Positions 58,428 through 64,000 of a DNA stretch of 64,000 bases are shown here, piece after piece (positions within the stretch are counted from its first letter, which is position 1; each line of letters opens with the position of its first letter). Source of the stretch: Pollenia angustigena (Eukaryota; Arthropoda; Insecta; Diptera; Polleniidae); NCBI GenBank assembly GCA_930367215.1, contig OV884059.1:24452945-24516944 (forward strand). Reading direction: 5' to 3'. The notes beneath the pieces were generated by a model. The model searched no databases, was not told where the DNA came from, and was given only the letters and a program-made list of their open reading frames with translations. A program made the position numbers and the translations under genes.

Positions 58428-59597
58428 ACCCTCCTCCACCACAATTAGTTGTGAAGAGGGTATGCTAAGCTTGTCATTCCGTGTGAAACTTTTTTATTAT
58501 TCATCTCAGACCCTATTAAGTATATATATTCTGCCACCTTCAGTAATTCTAAGTCGATTTAGCCATGTCCGTCTGTCTGTCCGTATGACCGTCTGTCCAT
58601 CTGTCTGTCTGTTGAAAACACGCTCACTTTCGAAAAACTGAAAAGAAATGAGCAAACTTCGTGTCAAATTGCAGTTTGGGATTGAAATCCAGCAAAATCC
58701 GTTCAGTAGGATCAGAGCATGAATCAAAATGTGGAAGCACCACCTTAAAAAATTGATAATTTTGTTACAAAAACTAACATAAATTGTGAAACAATTCGCA
58801 GAATGATATACGAATTTGCAAAAATTGGTTTTATTTGACTGGAAATCACACCGAAAAATTTCGTGCAGATCGGTACATAATTTACCCTTGGCCCTATATA
58901 AACCCTACTCTAAAAAAAAAAAAACAGTTTAGTACTCCTAAAACCATAATTACTTATGCTACCATAAGGAAATTTGGCGCGACACAGTTTTATAGGACTA
59001 GAAAAAACACTGTACAATTTCGTGCAGATCGGTCTATAATTTACCCTAGGCCCCATATAAGACCTACTCTCGAAAAACAGTTTAGTACGCCTAAAACCGT
59101 AATTGATAATGCTATCAGAATAAAATTTAATACTTCACAGTTTTCTAGGACAAGAAATAACACTAATAAATTTCGTAATGATCGGTCCATAATTTACTAT
59201 AGGCCCCATATAAAGCCCACTCTGGTAAATAAATTTAATACGCCTAAAATCGTAGCAGATATATTCCTTGTGGTAAAATTTCTTCCAACTAAGTCTCATA
59301 TGGCCAGAAAAATGTTATGCAATTTTGTAATATACGGTCCATAATTTACCTTTGATCTCATATTTAGCTGCTTTCTGAAATTCACTGTAAATTTATGTTT
59401 TTTAATACCAGATATCATTCTTCAGAATTTGGGCTCATAACTTACCATGGCTCCAATATAATTCATTTAAGTTCGGCTTAAACTGTTACGAAGCATGACA
59501 TTTTAATCAAGCTAATCTTAAAATCTTTCTGATGGTCGGTCAATAATTAAATATTTGTCTAAACAGCAACCCATTTAGATGATGACGTCTGTTTTTA

Positions 59598-60416
59598 TCG
59601 GGTGATTTTTTAGCTATTATCTTTTTGGCAACACTGCCGCACGTTTCGTGTTTTGTTTCACTGTCAAACATCTTCAGTTTGGTCTATAATTTAATCATGG
59701 ATCGTCTAACAAACGAACAACGCTTGCAAATTATTGAATTTTATTATCAAAATGCGTGCTCGATTTGTCGATTTTGGAGTGAAGATCAGCCAGAAGCATT
59801 GCAAGAGCTACCAGTGCATCCAGAAAAAGTCACAGTTTGATGCGGTTTATGGGCTGGTGGCATCATTGGACCGTACTTTTTCAAAGATGATGCGAATCGT
59901 AACGTAACTTTGAATGGTGAGCGCTACCGTAAGATGATATCCAACTTTTTTTTCGCCCAAAATGCAAGAGCTTGACTTGCATGGCATGTGGCTTCAACAA
60001 GACGGTGCCACATGCCACACAGCACGCTTAACAATGGACTTATTGAGAGGCGAGTTCGGTGAACATTTTATTTCACGTTCGGGACCGGTCAATTGGCCGC
60101 CTAGATCGTGCGATTTAACGTCTTTAGATTTTTTTTTGTGGGGCTTTGTTAAAGCTCATGTCTATACACACACATGCCCGCTTCAATTGACGCATTGGAA
60201 GACAACATTGAAGCATTTATTCATAAGATACCGGCCGAAATGTTGGAAAGAGTATGCCAAAATTGGACTAAGCGGATGGACCATTTGGGGCGCAGTCACG
60301 GTCAACATTTGCATGCAATAATCTTTAAACAGTAAATTATCGATTCAAATAAAGATTTCATGAATTGTATGTGTTTTTTTGTTAAACTTTCCTATAGCTC
60401 TTAAAAAATCACCCTA
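59598..60416 (+). mobile_element. Internally deleted mariner (DD34D) element
   Basis: Terminal repeats TCGGGTGATTTTTTA and the inverted TAAAAAATCACCCTA are flanked by TA (59596-59597, 60417-60418). The transposase starts MDRLTNEQRLQIIEFYYQN at 59697 and jumps directly to CRFWSEDQPEALQELPVHP, so the segment with the helix-turn-helix remainder and the first catalytic Asp is gone. The second (QQDGATCHTA) and third (PRSCDLTSLDFFLWG) regions remain. There is a TGA at 59838-59840 where Trp is expected, and frameshifts near 59950 and 60175. It is non-functional. Confidence 0.85.
59697..60322 (+). pseudogene. Mariner transposase remnant
   Basis: Three reading-frame pieces (59697-59837, about 59962-60175, then a shifted frame ending GRSHGQHLHAIIFK-like at about 60320). 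The third frame carries the usual C-terminal RMDHLGRSHGQHLH pattern. Lesions: internal deletion, one nonsense codon, at least two frameshifts. Confidence 0.8.
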
Positions 60417-60681
60417 TATAAAGAACAATTAATTATAAATATATATCATATAGACATCACTCCTGAAATATTCAAACTGTCGGTGGAGGGTATCAAAGAT
60501 TCGGCACAGCCAAATATAGAACTCTAAATGGTTTAATTAGCATTTATTCGTACTTAACATTTTTGCTGCTTTAAATGAACCATGCAATTATTAAAAATAT
60601 TATCAGATTTTTATCTGTTGGTAAAAAAAGTAAACAAAATAATCATTGCAGTCATTAAAGTTTTAAAATTATTTGAAAGCC

Positions 60682-61243
60682 ATGATGCTAAAACTATTTT
60701 TTGTTTTAATCTCCATAATGCTTTTGCCAAATTTCATAGTAAGTTGTCCGTTAAACTTTAACAAGCGTATTCATAAAAATATTTTTAGTTTATTAAAGGT
60801 TTGCGAAACAAGTTTTATTTGAAAATTTTGCTTAGTGCTGGTTCACACGCTCCAAATTTGAGCCGCCAAGTCTTGAGCTTTTAGGAGAGAAGGAAAAATA
60901 GAAAGCATTCCAAGAAAGCTCAAAGGCTTATACTTGAAGAGTATGAACCAGCACTTAATAAAGGCTTGTAAAATTTAATAGTTGTTTATGAATACGGTGA
61001 TAAATTTGTAATTTCTTAAATGATTAATAATTTCAGAACTCTATGCCCGTTTCCGATTGGTTGAAGGAAGAAGATCTGGATAATTTGCAGATATTTTTTA
61101 AGGATTTTCAACAAAAAATACACGAATTTAAAGGTGGGTTGTCAAATTTTCAATACTTAAAAAACAAATGACAACTATTTGAAATCCTAAGCGATTTTCT
61201 AGACAATTTGGATTTCATGAACGAACAGAATGCAGAGTTTTAA
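60682..61243 (+). CDS. Small secreted protein C (three exons, 64 aa)
   Basis: Exons: 60682-60738 (19 codons), 61037-61133, 61203-61243. Intron 1 (298 nt, GTAAGT...TTTCAG) lies at the leader/mature border in phase 0. Intron 2 is 69 nt (GTGGGT...TTCTAG) in phase 1. The leader MMLKLFFVLISIMLLPNF is strongly hydrophobic. The mature part of about 44 residues starts NSMPVSDWLKEEDLDN and continues as a charged, probably amphipathic helix (FFKDFQQKIHEFK, DNLDFMNEQ) without cysteine. AATAAA at 61337-61342 is 94 nt past the stop. The two tandem ATGs give either 64 or 63 aa. Intron 1 contains a MITE with a second MITE in it, which explains its length. Leader and intron position resemble gene A at 5.1 kb. 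The family is not recognised. Confidence 0.68.
60767..60995. mobile_element. GTATTCATAAA MITE in gene C intron 1
   Basis: GTATTCATAAA at the left and the inverted TTTATGAATAC at the right. Homologous to 17903-18009 but with the element at 60835-60954 inserted. Confidence 0.6.
60835..60954. mobile_element. 120-bp MITE nested in the GTATTCATAAA MITE, TTA duplication
   Basis: GTGCTGGTTCA at the left and the inverted TGAACCAGCAC at the right. TTA on both sides (60832-60834, 60955-60957) suggests a PIF/Harbinger-type element. Confidence 0.6.
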
Positions 61244-61336
61244 AAGTCCTGGACTATGGAAACAATTTGCAGGCAATGCTTCCCAAAATTTTCTGTTTTC
61301 GAGATCGTAATTTATTTATAGAAAATATTTTAGAAG

Positions 61337-61342
61337 AATAAA
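61337..61342 (+). terminator. AATAAA poly(A) signal of gene C
   Basis: Canonical hexamer 94 nt after the gene C stop, just before the dispersed repeat at 61353. Confidence 0.55.
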
Positions 61343-61352
61343 GTCTCAATAC

Positions 61353-62087
61353 ACTGAAAGAAAAATGCATCTTCTTATTGATGCTGCCCTAACATAAGAA
61401 TTGTGACATAAATGTTACTACAAATGGCATCAATGATGCAAAAAATAACATCAATCCAAGGACTAACGTCTTCGTACAATTTTTTAATTTTTTACGTGTC
61501 ATCTATTTATGACTATGGTGACATCAATTCGATGCCACATTTTGTATATTATTAACATTATTTTCATGTGTACAATGTTTAATAAGAAGCAAAAATTCTT
61601 ATATTCTATTTTTTTCAAATTATTTAGTTAAATACATTAAATTTTTAAAGTAGAATGATTACGAAAACCATATTGGGCATGGTGCTGGTGTCTTATTATT
61701 GAGAGTTCTGCTGTCAACAAAGGTCGTAATTCAACAAACGTTAAACAAACATATGTAACGGGTAAGTAAATATTAATATTCTCTCACTTTGACTCAAATC
61801 AATTCTAATGACTTTGACTTAATGACAAACTGTCATTAAATTGATGCTAATGTGTCCTTTCTCCGATGTTTCTGCGTCATCGCACTGAGGACATGTCCGT
61901 CATTTCTGTGATGCCGATGTGTCATCCCATTGATGACATAACTTCATTTTGACCCTGATGACACTTTGGCCAAGTGATGTTAAGGTTGACATCACCATGA
62001 TGAAAAGTGTCATGGGGTCAAAAACGAAAACACTTGTCATAGTACTGATGTCAAAATACATCAGCGTTATACGCCTTTTCTATCAGT
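61353..62087 (+). repeat. Copy 5 of the TGATGACA-type dispersed repeat, most complete
   Basis: It starts ACTGAAAGAAAAATGCATCT and ends with the inverted-like ...GCCTTTTCTATCAGT, so the ends are loosely inverted. The interior has many TGATG, CATCA and GACATCA words. It can be used as reference for copies at 22132, 24180, 42990 and 57000. No coding capacity. Confidence 0.65.
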
Positions 62088-62299
62088 TTACCAAATTTGC
62101 CCAAACATTATTTTTTTTTTTTGTATTTTTGCTCGTCTTTTGCGTTTAGATTCTGCAATTTTCAACGCAGCAACTTTTTCTGTGCGACCGAAATTAAATA
62201 CATTTTTCGTCAAATGAGCGAACAAAGCGGATGGAAGAGTACACTCGCTTGTGTACCGCTTTTAATTTCTCTCTCCCGTCTCGCCTTTAAAGTAAACAT

Positions 62300-62412
62300 C
62301 GCAGCGACAAAAATCTTTGCAATATTGGAATCGGAGTTGCGAGTTTTTGTGAATACTTCGTCTCAGACTCCGGTACAAAACCTCAACTCCGACTCCGAAT
62401 CCGCAGCCCTGG
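62300..62412. repeat. Short GACTCCG-repeat block
   Basis: 'cagactccgg...ctccgactccgaatccgcagccctg' resembles the subterminal repeats and CAGGGCTGCGG end of a hAT-like element read from the other strand. Only one end is seen. Confidence 0.35.
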
Positions 62413-63244
62413 TTCAGCCTGCACTCTTGTTTATGATCCTGCCGCCATTTTTGGATATAATGAACTACTTTAATAAAAACTGTTTCAGGTGGAAGTAATA
62501 GAATCTTTGGCATACCGAGACAGCCCTTAATTTTTTCAATTCAGGAGTTTTTTTCATGTATCCGGTAATACAACTTCAAGAATCCCTCAACCGTAAAGTT
62601 GCCTTAGCACTTATAAATCCAACAGAAAGAGGCCATAACGAAAACATTAAATGGCATGTATGTCAGTTATTTATTAGCTTGAAAAACACATACATACATG
62701 TTAGTATTTGCAAATTTATTTTAGATGTGTAAATGGAAAAAGAAAAATTTGCAAAACACTTTTATATTTAGAATGTGTTAAAACTAAAAAAAGGCAGCTC
62801 ATATACATGAGGAAATATGTTGTAATAGAAAAAGATTTGTAAAGGTAATACTTGAAAATGCATAATTATGGAAATAATTAATAAGCTGGTGTTTGAATAA
62901 CAGATTTAGTAACGCTTTCGATATAACCGTTCAAACTCTTGTCCTTCCAGCAGCCAGTCTCTCCCTCTCTCTCTCACATACTCTGAGCAGTTTTACATGA
63001 AAAATCTTAAAAAGTTTAGCTGCACATTTTATGCCTGGCAGCCACAAGAAGTGCAATGAATTCATATGCAATATTAGCAACAAACACCCTCCCTCCCCCT
63101 CCTCCTTCCCACTTGTATGCAACAGAAATAGAAAATTATTTTTTCAAATACTGAAAATCAAACGATGCGCAATGATTTCCTTTGCAACTGCAAAAATAAA
63201 AACGAATATGGAAAATATGGAAACATTTGCAAAACACAAAAAAA
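62413..63244. other. Intergenic DNA, CT-rich patches
   Basis: No gene supported. Pyrimidine-rich tracts near 62955-62976 and 63087-63110. Confidence 0.4.
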
Positions 63245-63249
63245 AAACA

Positions 63250-64000
63250 AGTTAGAGTGCTATATTCGGCTGTGCCGAATCTTTGATACCCTCCACCGAC
63301 AGTTCGAATGTTTAAGAAGTAATATCTGTATGATGTTATTATTATCTTAAACTGTAAAGATTTGTTATTAATTATGGTTTTAGGCGACTAAACTGTTTTC
63401 CGGTAGTAGGGTTTATATGGGGCCTAGGGTAAATTATGGACCGATCATCACGAAATTTCACAGCGTGATTTCTATTTCTTTAAAACTGTGACGTACCAAT
63501 TTCTGTTATGATAGCATTACTAATTATGGTTTTAGGTGTACTAAACTGTTTTCCGGGAGTAGGGTTTCTATGGGGCTTAGGGTAAATTATGGACGGATCT
63601 TCACGAAATTCAACAGCATGATTTCCAGTCAAATAAAACAAATTTTTGCAAAATCTTATCTCATTCCGTGCCTCAGCATTTATGTTATTTTTTGTAACAA
63701 AATTATAAATTTTTTAGGTGGTGGTTCCACATTTTGATTCATAGCTCTGTTCCTACTGAACCGATTTTGCTGGATTTCAATCCCAAACTGCTTAGGATAA
63801 CTAAAAGCAATTTGGCACCAAGTTTATTCATTTCTTTTGAGTTGTTCGAAAGTGAGCGTGTTTTCAACAGACGGACAGACAGACGGACCTGGCTAAATCG
63901 ACTTAGAATTACTCAAGGACCCAGAATATATATACTTTATGGGGTCTGAGATGAATAATAAAAAAGTTTCACACGGAATGACAAACTTAATATACCCTCT
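63250..64000 (-). repeat. INE-1/DINE-1-like repeat, inverted copy of 58428-60530
   Basis: The reverse complement matches 58450-58860, the ataatttaccctaggcccc units and the end 'gtcggtggagggtatcaaagattcggc', without the mariner and with two instead of three internal units. TTCGGCTGTGCCGAA at about 63265 is a terminal palindrome. It continues past the window end. Confidence 0.65.

Larger units (their letters stand above)
58428..60530 (+). repeat. INE-1/DINE-1-like repeat, full copy interrupted by a mariner
   Basis: It starts at 'taccctcctccaccacaattagttgtgaagagggtatgct' and includes 'agtcgatttagccatgtccgtctgtctgtccg', the hallmark of INE-1/DINE-1-like fly repeats. It ends 'gtcggtggagggtatcaaagattcggcacagcc'. 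The inverted copy at 63250-64000 lacks the mariner. Inside, a 150-160-bp unit with 'tttcgt..agatcggt..ataatttacccta.gcccc' is repeated three times from 58858, giving a spurious 169-codon ORF (58835-59344). Confidence 0.65.

Noticed and set aside
58835..59344. 169-codon ORF with three repeats of an FR.DRSIIYPRPHI-type block
   Set aside because: It lies entirely inside an INE-1-like repeat, arises from a tandem 150-160-bp DNA unit, and the inverted copy at 63.3-63.7 kb does not keep one long frame.
62097..62498. 133-codon ORF
   Set aside because: Begins in a T-run and crosses a GACTCCG repeat block; no domain recognised.

Overview
The window is AT-rich eukaryotic nuclear DNA, gene-poor and dominated by transposable-element remains. 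Short introns of about 70 nt, mariner, hAT and Transib elements, and INE-1/DINE-1-like repeats carrying 'gtccgtctgtctgtccg' tracts point to a higher fly (Diptera: Schizophora), most likely a calyptrate such as a blow fly, flesh fly or house fly. That placement is an inference from repeat style and gene structure.

Four protein-coding genes can be reconstructed by hand. (1) A nine-exon SLC5-family sodium/solute symporter lies on the minus strand (39641 down to 28248; 609 codons, all splice phases consistent). (2-4) Three very small secreted-protein genes are too short or too split to show up as long ORFs: gene A (5076-5389, +, 84 aa), gene B (54229-53828, -, 86 aa, internal RRKR site) and gene C (60682-61243, +, 64 aa). 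Each has an N-terminal hydrophobic leader, intron(s) and an AATAAA signal 65-95 nt after the stop. None was recognised as a known family.

Layout: 0-10 kb, fly dispersed repeats, MITEs, gene A and a 530-bp tandem duplication with a hAT MITE. 10.56-14.63 kb, a nearly intact Transib (RAG1-related) transposon with a perfect 5-bp target duplication and only two nonsense codons. 14.9-28.1 kb, hAT, Tc1-type and foldback elements, degenerate AGACTATA tracts and an AAAGCTTT-rich block. 28.2-39.6 kb, the symporter gene, whose two long introns carry a foldback element with a 9-bp target duplication, a truncated LINE with an internal empty-site control, and 2.4 kb of TATAAGAGT-like low complexity. 39.9-52 kb, a dead mariner, a possible promoter, two tRNA-like SINE families and an ATATGCAT-packed element. 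52.8-56.7 kb, a truncated R1/LOA-type LINE, gene B and a second, internally deleted Transib. 57-64 kb, a five-copy dispersed repeat family, two inverted INE-1-like copies (one hit by a deleted mariner) and gene C with nested MITEs in its intron.

No tRNA or rRNA gene, CRISPR array or virus-like gene was seen. Family names come from motif recognition by eye; no database search was possible.
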